From Methylomonas montana (GTDB lineage: Bacteria > Pseudomonadota > Gammaproteobacteria > Methylococcales > Methylomonadaceae), in assembly GCF_030490285.1 (NCBI RefSeq), contig NZ_CP129884.1:3534001-3598000 (forward strand): a stretch of 64,000 nucleotides of DNA, written 5' to 3'. Shown here piece by piece: positions 37,414 to 47,059 of this stretch. The translations under genes and the position numbers were made by a program. The notes beneath the pieces were generated by a model, which was not told the DNA's origin, made no database searches, and saw nothing but the letters and a program-made list of their open reading frames with translations. The stretch's first letter is position 1; each line of letters opens with the position of its first letter.

Positions 37414-37686
37414 AATAATTTTCCCGGTGAAAAGGCTATGCCTTAAAAAACGGATAATGCGACTTGTTCAGACCAAAATCCCTGGTGCAGAATTAAACGT
37501 AAAAAAAAGACGGACTATTGAGAGGAGGGTCTTGTTTTCCAAAAATAACAATTTGTTACGGTAAATTATCGGCTGCACTGACGGCCTGAATCGGCGGGGA
37601 CTGCGTTGATTCCATGCTTAAATGCTTAAATGTTGCGGGCACACTAGACCGAACAGGCATAGACCAACCAAGGTATCGGGTATCGC
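37414..37686. other. 273-bp gap upstream of the split lipoprotein gene
   Basis: No gene is supported. It should contain the promoter of the interrupted lipoprotein gene. A short tandem ATGCTTAAATGCTTAAATG occurs near 37614-37632, of unknown meaning. Confidence 0.4.
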
Positions 37687-40011
37687 CTACCAGCGGCCGA
37701 TGAAGACAAATATGAGATATGGAATGAAACCTACTAAGCTGTATATCGAAGAATCAAAACAAGCTAACTCGCCGTTCCAGCCAATGCGATTAGTGTAATA
37801 AAGATTGATCATGGTAATCAGCCACGGAATGCTGAGAGTTAATCCCAGCCGCATTGTCCAACGTCTCCAGACCGGCAGAGTCTCCGGTTCACCAAAAAAA
37901 ATTTCATAACCACTGACAGTCAGCAATAGTGCAGCACCAATCGTAAACAGCGTAAAACTACATTGTGCGACGAAAGTTAATATCAAACCCATCAGCCCAT
38001 TCCCAAACAACATCCATCGCCGTCTAACGCTTTTGGGTCGTTTATGCCCGTCCACGATATCTGATGGAGGCTGTACTTCGCAGTCTGCCGTCTGCGGTTT
38101 AACTTTCGCCTGAATGCCGGCGATTGCCGAATCGGAGAGTGCCAAAGTTTGTTGCAACTTAGTCAGGCGATAGCGAACGTGATTGGCGTCCAGTGTTTCG
38201 CCGGCCTGAACGATTGCTAGCAGTTCTTGCTGATATAGTCGCAGATTCTCGGGAGAATCCATCTCCTGAGCGGTTCCCAAATCGCCTTCCTCGGGAACAA
38301 CCTCAGTCGACGGACCCGATACATGCGTTTCTGGAGTATCAGGTTCGGTAACGACATCCGGTTCCAATCCCTGATTTTCCTCGGAAAGCGCTTCAATATC
38401 CTCATCCGGCGTGGCGATGTGCTCTGAAATAATCCGCACCTTAATGCTGGCCGCATCCTCGTCCTTCAGTTCCAAGACTCGTTGATAGCGATTCAATTCC
38501 TCCCAACTCTCATCGCTCAACGGCGATTCACGCCTGATCGTCTCCCGCATAGTCTGTTCATAATCCTGCAACTTTTGCCCATAAGCTGCAAATTCGCCAA
38601 TGATGCGGTTTTCTATGACTTCGACATCGGCAGGGTTCAAACCCAGTTGATGTTGTTCCTGAAGCAATGCCTGACGTTGCGAGTCGTTAAGAGGATTGTA
38701 CTGCTGTAAAGTGTCCGCCAGCGTCTGTTCGTATTGCCGCAATTTTTTTTGATACTCGGCAATCTCGACGGTAACTTGCTTTTCAATTCGGGATACGTCT
38801 TTATCCGCCAACTCCCATTCCCGGCGCATCTTTTGCAATTGACGCCGGGATTTTTCGCTCAAAGGATTTTCGCCGTTCATCGCCCGACTCAACGCCTGCC
38901 GGTATTCAGATAAGTGTTGCTGGTAAGTGGCGATTTTTGCTCGGACGTTGTCCTCGATAGCTTGCGTATCTTCGTTTCTCAACACCAATATCTGCTGAAG
39001 ATTTTCGGTCAGCGTTTTCAACTCCACGCCGCTGAGCGGCGTATCCTGTTGTAGCGCTTCGGTGAAGTCACATTCGTAGCGTAGTAAGCGTTCTCGGAAG
39101 TCCTGGCGGGCTTCGGCTAAAATGTCATCTTCGATAGCTTTGGCTTCGGTGTCCGATAGTCGGGTGCGGGTTTTCAAGGCATCTAAAATCTTGCGTCCGA
39201 CAAAGCTGACATCTCCACGAGTCACATAGCGTCTGACTTCCTGGGCGTATTGTTCTCTGGGATCGACGGGCGGCGTTTTTGTGAGCCGGATTGTGTAGCC
39301 CTCTTTGCCCGGATAAATCTCCGGTTTCATCGCTGGCTGAATTTCCCTGACTTTTTGACTGGCATACTCATGCAATTCGCCAATCGATACGAAGCCGTCA
39401 CCATTCGAGTCGGCCGCGCCAGTCGCCATGCCGTCGATCAGAAAGCGGGTGTAGACAGATAAATCAGCGTCTTGTTGCTCGAAAGAATATTGCGTTGACG
39501 TGGATGAAGTGAGAACCGCGCGCCCTTCACCTCCCAGTTGTGCGGCAATGTTTACGCTGCCGTCGTCTTTGGCAGACAGGCCTTCGGCAAAAGCGCCACT
39601 GAAGCAGCTGTCCAGAATCACGACCTGGCGCTTGCTGCGGCTGCGATCCATGTTTTCGTGGATAAAACCAGCCGCCACCGCCGAAGAGCGGATCAATTCG
39701 CCGCGCGGCGTCTTGCGCGTGTAACGTGTCGCCAGGTAGAGCCTGCCGGTATCGTCTTTGACGCCGTGACCGGAAAAATAAAGCAATATCAGATCGTCTT
39801 TTTGTCGGCCGGCAAAAAGCTTCTCGATCTCTTCTTCCATTTTTTGGCGGTCAGGGCTTTTTAAAACGGTGATATCCGACTCGACAAACTCACCGATATC
39901 GTTACGTTTTAACACCTGCTGCAGGGCATCAACATCCTTAACGGCGCCAGGCAAGGCATTCAGACCAGGCTCGTAATCGCTAACTCCGATCAGTAAAGCT
40001 ATTTTAGCCAT
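37687..40011 (-). CDS. Caspase-like (C14) peptidase with EF-hand loop, helical repeats and membrane tail
   Basis: A 774-residue prokaryotic caspase homologue. The peptidase domain (1-260) has the catalytic dyad His82 (YFSGHG) and Cys136 (ILDSCFSG). A textbook EF-hand loop (DSNGDGFVSIGE, 201-212) follows, suggesting calcium control as in metacaspases. Residues about 260-540, and again about 595-650, hold roughly six divergent helical repeats of about 65-70 residues, each with a PLS-type turn and a D-x-IE ending. Residues about 675-774 contain several hydrophobic helices (GLMGLILTFVAQCSF, LIFVFIGRW), placing it at the inner membrane. AGAGG precedes the ATG and 14 bases separate it from the EACC1-like gene. 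A suicide or immune effector role is inferred. Confidence 0.88.
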   Translation of the reverse strand: MAKIALLIGVSDYEPGLNALPGAVKDVDALQQVLKRNDIGEFVESDITVLKSPDRQKMEEEIEKLFAGRQKDDLILLYFSGHGVKDDTGRLYLATRYTRKTPRGELIRSSAVAAGFIHENMDRSRSKRQVVILDSCFSGAFAEGLSAKDDGSVNIAAQLGGEGRAVLTSSTSTQYSFEQQDADLSVYTRFLIDGMATGAADSNGDGFVSIGELHEYASQKVREIQPAMKPEIYPGKEGYTIRLTKTPPVDPREQYAQEVRRYVTRGDVSFVGRKILDALKTRTRLSDTEAKAIEDDILAEARQDFRERLLRYECDFTEALQQDTPLSGVELKTLTENLQQILVLRNEDTQAIEDNVRAKIATYQQHLSEYRQALSRAMNGENPLSEKSRRQLQKMRREWELADKDVSRIEKQVTVEIAEYQKKLRQYEQTLADTLQQYNPLNDSQRQALLQEQHQLGLNPADVEVIENRIIGEFAAYGQKLQDYEQTMRETIRRESPLSDESWEELNRYQRVLELKDEDAASIKVRIISEHIATPDEDIEALSEENQGLEPDVVTEPDTPETHVSGPSTEVVPEEGDLGTAQEMDSPENLRLYQQELLAIVQAGETLDANHVRYRLTKLQQTLALSDSAIAGIQAKVKPQTADCEVQPPSDIVDGHKRPKSVRRRWMLFGNGLMGLILTFVAQCSFTLFTIGAALLLTVSGYEIFFGEPETLPVWRRWTMRLGLTLSIPWLITMINLYYTNRIGWNGELACFDSSIYSLVGFIPYLIFVFIGRW

Positions 40012-40025
40012 GCCAATGACCTCTG

Positions 40026-40406
40026 CTATGAATTTAAAAATTCTTGGGCTTTTTGAAAAGCGTAGTCAAACTCTGCCTGACTGCCGGCTTTCAAACTCAG
40101 CTCTCGACCGTCCTTTGCCTTAACCATCAATTCGATTTGTTTGCCCCCCAGGCGATCTCCCAGGAAATTTATCAGTTTTTTTATATTGGCGAGACTAACC
40201 TCCGCAGTCAGCATTCCTAGCAGAAATCCACCGACTGCTTTCGAACCCTCCGGCGCATCTTCGGAGATAACGAGATCCGCCGCTTCCACACCGTCAACTT
40301 CCCGTATTTGTGGAAGTAAACGTTCTACAGTTTGCTGTAATTCCTCGACATCTAAATCAGGATCAGAAATGGTGACGGTTAATTGAACGTTATTATTATT
40401 TTTCAT
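40026..40406 (-). CDS. EACC1-like effector-associated small protein
   Basis: A 126-residue cytoplasmic protein. It has an N-terminal strand (VQLTVTISDPD), a helix EELQQTVERLLPQI, a strand with EAADLVISEDAPEGSKAVGG, a central helix pair (VSLANIKKLINFLGDRLG) and a strand pair KQIELMVKAKDGRELSLKAG. This order, with the APEGSK motif, fits the effector-associated constant component 1 (EACC1) family described alongside caspases and other effectors in bacterial conflict systems. It precedes the caspase gene in the same operon, so it probably regulates or licenses that effector. The assignment is from pattern alone. Confidence 0.6.
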   Translation of the reverse strand: MKNNNNVQLTVTISDPDLDVEELQQTVERLLPQIREVDGVEAADLVISEDAPEGSKAVGGFLLGMLTAEVSLANIKKLINFLGDRLGGKQIELMVKAKDGRELSLKAGSQAEFDYAFQKAQEFLNS

Positions 40407-40790
40407 GCTCTTAAAACCTTATTGGTTGATCATGCCCGAGAAATTGTTTGAATCAGCGGAACGCATTTTTCTGCGAGAATATCGGGCAGATGTGAGGCGA
40501 CAACATAACTGATACAAATTCACCCGGTTTACGCGACACTTCAAACTACGCTATCCGTGGCAATATTAAACAGTTTAGTGCCAGTTAGGCTAGCGTCTAG
40601 TTTGTACATATACCGAATGAATCGCCTCGAACAGCATAGCGGGTCTGTTAGCGACATCCACATTGGTCTATGATTAAGTCGCTACATTGTGATTAGCTAA
40701 CGATTATTGTCTGCTTTGGATGGCGCCATCACGCTGAACCCTGGCAGCAGCAACGGCTCCCGCGTCGCCAAGGATGTAACCATAAACTCG
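40407..40790. other. Divergent promoter region between EACC1-like and haem-sensor GGDEF genes
   Basis: This stretch of about 380 bp holds the promoters of the caspase operon (minus) and the GGDEF gene (plus). A spaced TGCCCGA/TCGGGCA inverted repeat at 40434-40490 is the only structure seen. No -10/-35 or sigma-54 pair stands out. Confidence 0.35.
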
Positions 40791-43700
40791 ATGAGTCTGA
40801 AACACCGCATCCACCTTCTGATTGGCTTGACGCTGGGTATCGGATTTATCCTGTTCGCCACGCTTAGCTATCAAGCCGAAAAAGCCGCGGCCGAAGCCAA
40901 TTTGCTGGCGTCCGCCGACCAGGTGCGTAGTGTGTTGATGGCGACCCGGCGCGTCTATCATCATCAATTCATCGACAGTGGCTTACCGCTCAACGAAAAA
41001 ACCATCGGTTTTTTACCGGCTCACGCACTCAGTCAGATTTCCAGGGATCTGACAAACTGGGACAAGACCGGTTTCTCCTTCAACAATGTCAGCGATCAGC
41101 CACGCAATTTGACCCAAAAAGCCGACGAGACGGAAATGTCGGCGATCGAGTATTTTCGCCAACACCCGAAAGCCGAGCTTCGCTTCGTGGCATTTACCTC
41201 TGCAAATGGCGAACCTTACTATCACTACGCCCGGCCAATCTGGATCGAGCAGTATTGTCTGCAATGCCACGGCGATCGCAATCAGGCGCCAGACACCATC
41301 CGTGACTTGTACGATACGGCATACGACTATCAAGTAGGCGAACTGCGCGGCATCCTCAGCATCAAGATTCCGGCCCGAACCATACAGGCACAACTCCGAC
41401 ACGGTTTTTTATTCACCTTAGCGTGGACCGGCTGCACCTTGCTACTGCTTTGGTCGGCGGTGGGCTTTGTCATTCGTCGCGACGTCCTACGACCATTAGC
41501 CTCGTTAAAATCCGGCATCAATCATCTGGCCGGCGGAGTGCTTTCAGGCCGCGTCGGCACCCTGCCCGGCGAATTTGGCGTTATCGGCCAGGCATTTGAT
41601 GACATGGCCTGTACGCTGGAACTGGAACAGACACGTCTGGCCTCTTCGGAACAGAGCTTCCGTTATCTGGCGACCACGGCAACCGATGCCATCATTCTTG
41701 CCACGGCCGACGATAAAATTCTATTTTGGAACGAAGGCGCGGAGCGCATCTTTGGCTACAGGCAGTCCGAGATTATCAATCAATCCATCACCACCATCAT
41801 TCCCGAACGGTTCCGTGAGGCTCATAGCTCGGCGATGCAACGCATTCTCCAAGGCGGAAGCGGTACGCATTTTGGCCATCCCCTTGAATTGACCGGCCTG
41901 CGTCGCGACGGCATCGAGATTCCGGTCGAAATATCGCTTAACACCTGGGAAAGCGAAAGCAAACATTATTTTGTCGCGATCATTCGCGACATTACCGATC
42001 GTAAACACACCGAAATTGCATTGCGCGAAAGCGAAAACCGCTCCCGCCGTATCCTGGAGCTGACCAGCGACCTGATTTATTCCTGCCATCGGGCCGAGGA
42101 CGGCCTGTTCAGAATCGAGTGGATCGGCGGTAATGCGGAACATCTGTTCGGCCATCCAATCGAAGAATTGATGAGTCTCGGTTGCTGGTGCAGCTTTGTG
42201 ATTGAAGACGATCTGCCGCTTTTCGCCAGCCATATCACTGCCCTGAAGCCCGGCCAATCCAGCGAAATCGTGCTGCGTATCCGCCATCGCGACGGATCGT
42301 TGCGCCATCTGTGCAGTTATGCCGAGGTCGAGGAAGATAGCAACAGCCGGGGCCAACACCGGTTGTTCGGCGCCTTGCAGGACGTCAGCGAACATAAAAT
42401 TTTCGAAGCCTCCCTGCAAGAAAGCGAGGCGCGTTTTCGAAGTCTCGCCGATTCCGCCCCGGTATTAATCTGGGTCGCCGAAACCGATAAAGGTTGTAGC
42501 TGGTTTAACAAGACCTGGCTCGATTACACGGGCCGTAGCCTGGAGCAAGAGCATGGCAGCGGTTGGACCGAAGGCGTGCATCCGGATGACTTACAGCATA
42601 GCCTGGAAATTTACACCTCCCATTTCGATACTCGCCAACCCTTCCAAATGGAATACCGTTTGCGCGGCCGCGACGGCGAATACCATTGGTTTATCGATGT
42701 CGGCAAGCCGCGCTATGGCGAACACAACCAATTCCTTGGTTACATCGGCATGATGACCGACATCACCGAACGCAAGCAAATCGAAGAAACCATCCGCTTC
42801 CGGCAATTTAGCCTCGACCATGCTGGGGAAGACATATTTTGGATCGGCAAAAATGGACGGATTCTGGATGCCAACCAACCAGCCTGTCGCAAACTCGGCT
42901 ACTCTCGTGAAGAAATGCTCCAACTCACGGTGGCCGATATCGACGCGTTTTTTCCGTTCTCGCAATGGCCGGAACATTGGCAGGCACTTAAACAAAACAA
43001 GACGCTACGCTTTGAATCCTGTCATAAGCGTCGCGACGGGATTATTTTTCCCACCGAAATCGTCGCCAACTATTTCGAATACGGCGGCCTGGAATATAAC
43101 TGCGCGCTGGTGCGCGACATCTCCGAACGCAAAGCGTTTGAGCAGGCTTTAAAAGAGAAAACCGAGTACTTGGATACCATCCTGCGCAGCGAACCGGAAT
43201 GCGTGAAAGTGGTCGCCAAGGATGGGCAACTGCTGGAGATGAATCCAGCCGGTTTGAAACTGCTGGAAGTCGACAGCGTCGAGGAAGCCCGCGAATACGG
43301 CCTGATCAACTTCCTCCTGCCCGAATTCCGGCCGCTATTTTTAAAGTTGCACCGCCAGGTGTTTCTGGGTAAATCCGGATCGCTGGAGTTCATCATCGAG
43401 GGCAAACGCGGCAGCCGTTACTGGCTGGATACGCATGCCGCGCCACTATTCGACGAACACGGCAAGGTCAAGGCGCTGGTCGGCGTCACCCGTGACATTA
43501 CCGAGCGCATCAACTTACTGCAAGAACTGGAACATCAGGCCAAAAGCGATTTCCTGACCGGACTGGCCAACCGCCGGCATTTTCTGGAACTGGCCGAACT
43601 GGAGATCGCCCGCGCGCAACGTTACGATAATTGGCTATCCATGCTGATGATGGATATCGATTTCTTTAAAAATATCAACGATACCTATGGCCACAAGGCC

Positions 43701-44036
43701 GGCGATCTGGTGCTGCAAAAGTTCGCGACCGTCTGCAAAAACATCCTGCGCGAAGTCGATGTGATCGGCCGCATGGGCGGCGAAGAATTCGCCATTTTGC
43801 TACCGGAAACAGCCGGCGAACGGGCACTGGAAGTCGCGCAGCGCTTGCGCCAGGAAATCGAGAATACTCGCGTGGTATGGGACAACCAGGATCAGCCCAT
43901 CCAGTTCACCGTATCGATCGGCGTCGCCACCATGGCCACGCCTCAGGCATCCGTGGAAAGCATTTTGCAGGAGGCTGATACCGCGCTTTATCAAGCCAAG
44001 AATACCGGGCGCAATAGTGTAATCGCGTCTTTTTGA
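40791..44036 (+). CDS. Tll0287-like haem-sensor PAS(x5)-GGDEF diguanylate cyclase
   Basis: A 1081-residue membrane sensor. ATG 40791 begins just before TM1 (IHLLIGLTLGIGFILFATL). The periplasmic domain is DUF3365/Tll0287-like with a c-type haem motif CLQCHG near residue 160. After TM2 (FLFTLAWTGCTLLLLW) come a HAMP-like linker, five PAS domains and a GGDEF domain with RMGGEEFAILLPE. No EAL domain follows, so it should make c-di-GMP in response to a redox or gas signal at the haem. An upstream TTG at 40707 extends the frame but is less likely as start. Confidence 0.87.
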   Translation: MSLKHRIHLLIGLTLGIGFILFATLSYQAEKAAAEANLLASADQVRSVLMATRRVYHHQFIDSGLPLNEKTIGFLPAHALSQISRDLTNWDKTGFSFNNVSDQPRNLTQKADETEMSAIEYFRQHPKAELRFVAFTSANGEPYYHYARPIWIEQYCLQCHGDRNQAPDTIRDLYDTAYDYQVGELRGILSIKIPARTIQAQLRHGFLFTLAWTGCTLLLLWSAVGFVIRRDVLRPLASLKSGINHLAGGVLSGRVGTLPGEFGVIGQAFDDMACTLELEQTRLASSEQSFRYLATTATDAIILATADDKILFWNEGAERIFGYRQSEIINQSITTIIPERFREAHSSAMQRILQGGSGTHFGHPLELTGLRRDGIEIPVEISLNTWESESKHYFVAIIRDITDRKHTEIALRESENRSRRILELTSDLIYSCHRAEDGLFRIEWIGGNAEHLFGHPIEELMSLGCWCSFVIEDDLPLFASHITALKPGQSSEIVLRIRHRDGSLRHLCSYAEVEEDSNSRGQHRLFGALQDVSEHKIFEASLQESEARFRSLADSAPVLIWVAETDKGCSWFNKTWLDYTGRSLEQEHGSGWTEGVHPDDLQHSLEIYTSHFDTRQPFQMEYRLRGRDGEYHWFIDVGKPRYGEHNQFLGYIGMMTDITERKQIEETIRFRQFSLDHAGEDIFWIGKNGRILDANQPACRKLGYSREEMLQLTVADIDAFFPFSQWPEHWQALKQNKTLRFESCHKRRDGIIFPTEIVANYFEYGGLEYNCALVRDISERKAFEQALKEKTEYLDTILRSEPECVKVVAKDGQLLEMNPAGLKLLEVDSVEEAREYGLINFLLPEFRPLFLKLHRQVFLGKSGSLEFIIEGKRGSRYWLDTHAAPLFDEHGKVKALVGVTRDITERINLLQELEHQAKSDFLTGLANRRHFLELAELEIARAQRYDNWLSMLMMDIDFFKNINDTYGHKAGDLVLQKFATVCKNILREVDVIGRMGGEEFAILLPETAGERALEVAQRLRQEIENTRVVWDNQDQPIQFTVSIGVATMATPQASVESILQEADTALYQAKNTGRNSVIASF

Positions 44037-44080
44037 CGCCTCCGAACACCATTCAATATCCGGCCCGTAACAGCCCATCG

Positions 44081-45325
44081 TCAGAACATCAGCAGCAGAT
44101 CCGTCGACACTAATAATTGACGATGACTGGTTCCAACATCGAAAGCCCGCCAACCGTCACTGACATCGTAACGCACGCTAGGCCGCAAGGTCAGCCAGGG
44201 CCAGGGTTTCCAGTTTGCACCAAGGGTAGCGGCATAATAATTAGCCGCCTGTCCTGTCATGGTCGGCTTGCGCGCGGGTACGCCAACCCGAGCACCGTCA
44301 TCGTCGCGAAACCCTTCCAGACGCAAGCCCAAACCCACGTCGTCCAACAGATCGTAATTTAAATAACCGACCACGCCATACCACTCCGCGCCATGGACAC
44401 CGCGGGCCTTACTAACCCAGCCGTAATCGTGTTGTAAGGTGACATGCCAGCGCTCGCCAATGTCTTGCTTCAAAACCACGCTGTACAAATTGACGTCCTG
44501 CGCCACGGCTCCGCTCAAACTACCGTGCGCACCGCTCACTGCCAGCGAGCTACCTGTTTTGGGCTGCGTCCAGTTAACGCCGCCAATAAATCCCCAATTT
44601 TCCAAACGATGCTGAAAGCTGCCGTCCCAGCCGGCATAGGGGCTACCCGTCACAGCACCGGCTTTTAGTTCGAGATTGTCGTTGACAGAATAACTGGCCA
44701 GCATGCCGGTATGCGAGAACGGCTCGCCGAACTGCATGCTATAGGAATGCGAGTAAAAGAAATTGTCGGGCGCGCTGACCGCTTCGTTGCCGATCAGCGT
44801 GTAAAATTCGCCGAATTTAAGCCGCAGCCCACGACCTAGCGGCGCGGACAGTTCCAGATAGGCTTGCGGAAAGGCGATACCGTAGATGCGCTGATGTAAA
44901 AGGTGCGAGTCCCAATGATTGGCCGGGTCGCCCATCGAGCGGGTATAAAATGCATCGCTGCCGAACATAAAATCCAAGCGGCCGCCCCAACGCCACTGGT
45001 CTGCATCGGTGGAAACACTACGTTCCAGAAATTGATACCACTGGTTCAGTTGCAGTTCGCCGGCCCGATCGGAAAAACTCACCGGGCCATTGAATCGATC
45101 GGCCGGCTGATTGGCGTTGTAACTAATGCCGGCATTCAGCCAACCGCCCCATTTCAGATTCCCTTTTTCAGGCGCAGACCCTTGTTCAGAGTTCTGTGCC
45201 GGGATCAGATCGAACAAACCTTGGTCGGCCTCAGGCAGCTCAGCATCGGCCCACGTACAAGCTGATACCGCCGATAAAACATGCGCCAAAATCCAGGCGA
45301 TCCCAGGTAAACCTAGACGATTCAT
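44081..45325 (-). CDS. Outer-membrane beta-barrel porin (BBP2-like)
   Basis: A 414-residue protein with a signal peptide (about 1-26) and a barrel of alternating hydrophobic/polar strands rich in Trp and Tyr, ending in an aromatic terminal strand (RQLLVSTDLLLMF, C-terminal Phe). Segments such as GGWLNAGISYNANQPADRFNGPV and LRLKFGEFYTLIGNEAVSA are characteristic of the outer-membrane beta-barrel porins of the BBP2/DUF1597 group. It is downstream of SulP and carbonic anhydrase on the same strand, so it may pass bicarbonate or other anions through the outer membrane. This is inferred from context. Confidence 0.75.
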   Translation of the reverse strand: MNRLGLPGIAWILAHVLSAVSACTWADAELPEADQGLFDLIPAQNSEQGSAPEKGNLKWGGWLNAGISYNANQPADRFNGPVSFSDRAGELQLNQWYQFLERSVSTDADQWRWGGRLDFMFGSDAFYTRSMGDPANHWDSHLLHQRIYGIAFPQAYLELSAPLGRGLRLKFGEFYTLIGNEAVSAPDNFFYSHSYSMQFGEPFSHTGMLASYSVNDNLELKAGAVTGSPYAGWDGSFQHRLENWGFIGGVNWTQPKTGSSLAVSGAHGSLSGAVAQDVNLYSVVLKQDIGERWHVTLQHDYGWVSKARGVHGAEWYGVVGYLNYDLLDDVGLGLRLEGFRDDDGARVGVPARKPTMTGQAANYYAATLGANWKPWPWLTLRPSVRYDVSDGWRAFDVGTSHRQLLVSTDLLLMF

Positions 45326-45429
45326 GATGATTCAAGTGCAAGACCTTACCGACAGCCGGACCGACTTGGTCGGTTCGGCTGGCATGAAAATGAGCTGAAT
45401 TGATTATTGCGTTACGGACTTACGCAAGG

Positions 45430-47028
45430 TCAGGCATGGCCGGCCGCAGCGACCAGCCTGGGTACGAACGCTCCCTCGTATTCAAGCGTCTGAGATTCCA
45501 ACGCAAAGCCGCGCAATTCGACGTCGATATTACGATCCGGCGCGGCCTGCAAGAAGTCGGCGATGGTTTCCAGAATATCGTGATCGATGAACAGCGCCTT
45601 GTCGCCATCGATGATCAATTCACTGTCGTCGGCAATACTGCTCAGATAATGGCGTAACAGCGCTTTATTCAAAAAAGACACATCCTTGTGCAGCCTGAGG
45701 AGGTAATGCGAACCGTGTTGGGTCAGAGACATCGCCACATGAAAATTGGCCCGCAATACGAAGAAAATGCCGCACGCCATGCCTATCGCGATACCTTCCA
45801 ACAAATCGGTGCACAGAATCGCCAGCACGGTGATGCTGAACGGCACAAACTGATTCAAGCCTTTTTTATAGAACTCGACGAACATCATCGGTTTGGCCAG
45901 TTTGTAACCGGTTTGCAGCAAAATCGCCGCCAGACAAGCCAACGGAATTTTGTTCAGATAATGCGCAAAAAACAGCACGCTAACCATCAACAACACGCCG
46001 TGAAAGAAACAGGCTATCCGGGTTTGGCCGCCAGCGTTGATGTTGGCGGAACTGCGGACAATCACTGCGGTGATCGGCAAGCCCCCAATCATGCCGCTGA
46101 CAATATTGCCCAAGCCTTGGGCCTTGAGTTCGCGATTGGTAGGCGAAATTCGTTTATGTGGATCCAGCTTATCCACTGCTTCGACGCTTAACAGGGTTTC
46201 CAGGCTGGCGATGATCGCCAGCGTCGTCGCCACGCTGTATATCTGGGGATTAATGAAATAACTGAAATCCGGCAGCCGCAATTGATTGACGAAGTTGCTG
46301 GTACTTCCCAGCTCCGGCAGCGACACCAGATATTTTTCGCTGATAGCCCACTCTGGGGCGAATCGCAAGGCCCAGGTATTGAAAGCCACACCCCAGGTAA
46401 CCGCCAATAACGGCCCGGGAATAATCCGCAATAGATCAAAGCGTTTCACCAAGCCGCTTTCCCAAACGATCAGAATCAGCAAAGCCACCACGCTGACCAA
46501 CGTGGCACCGGGCGAAATGCCATGTAACGACTGGGCAAAATCCAGAAAACTGGATCTGGCGGTTTCCTGCATATAGCTTTCATCGCCCACGTAACCCGCG
46601 TCGTAACCGGTAGCATGCGGGGTTTGTTTAATGATCAGAATCATACCGATCGCCGCCAGCATGCCTTTGATCACCGAAGACGGAAAAAACGTGCCGATCA
46701 TGCCTGCCCTAAGAAAACCCAGCGCCATTTGCATGATGCCAGCGATCACCAGGCTCAATAAAAATGCCTTGAAACTGCCCAGCGTTTCGATGGCATTGAA
46801 GACGATCACCGTCAAGCCCGCCGCCGGCCCGGACACGCTAAGCTGCGAGCCGCTGAACCAGGCCACCACCATACCGCCCACCATGCCGGAAATAATCCCG
46901 GCAAACAGCGGCGCGCCGGACGCCAGCGCAATCCCCAGACATAAAGGCAAGGCCACCAAAAACACCACGATGCTGGCCGAAAAATCCTGACGTAAATATT
47001 TCAGATAGTAGTCCAAGTGCGTTTTCAT
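45430..47028 (-). CDS. SulP-family anion transporter with STAS domain
   Basis: A 532-residue inner-membrane transporter of the SulP (SLC26-type) family with about 12-14 helices: FSASIVVFLVALPLCLGIALASG, QLSVSGPAAGLTVIV and SVEAVDKLDPHKRISPTNREL. The last 100 residues form a short STAS-like domain (ELIIDGDKALFIDHDILETIADFL). A GGAG site lies eight bases before the ATG. The carbonic anhydrase gene is 31 bases upstream in the same operon, the arrangement seen for SulP-type bicarbonate uptake, so bicarbonate rather than sulfate is the probable substrate. Confidence 0.88.
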   Translation of the reverse strand: MKTHLDYYLKYLRQDFSASIVVFLVALPLCLGIALASGAPLFAGIISGMVGGMVVAWFSGSQLSVSGPAAGLTVIVFNAIETLGSFKAFLLSLVIAGIMQMALGFLRAGMIGTFFPSSVIKGMLAAIGMILIIKQTPHATGYDAGYVGDESYMQETARSSFLDFAQSLHGISPGATLVSVVALLILIVWESGLVKRFDLLRIIPGPLLAVTWGVAFNTWALRFAPEWAISEKYLVSLPELGSTSNFVNQLRLPDFSYFINPQIYSVATTLAIIASLETLLSVEAVDKLDPHKRISPTNRELKAQGLGNIVSGMIGGLPITAVIVRSSANINAGGQTRIACFFHGVLLMVSVLFFAHYLNKIPLACLAAILLQTGYKLAKPMMFVEFYKKGLNQFVPFSITVLAILCTDLLEGIAIGMACGIFFVLRANFHVAMSLTQHGSHYLLRLHKDVSFLNKALLRHYLSSIADDSELIIDGDKALFIDHDILETIADFLQAAPDRNIDVELRGFALESQTLEYEGAFVPRLVAAAGHA

Positions 47029-47059
47029 ATCGCAATCTCCGGTCTATTAACGGACAGCC

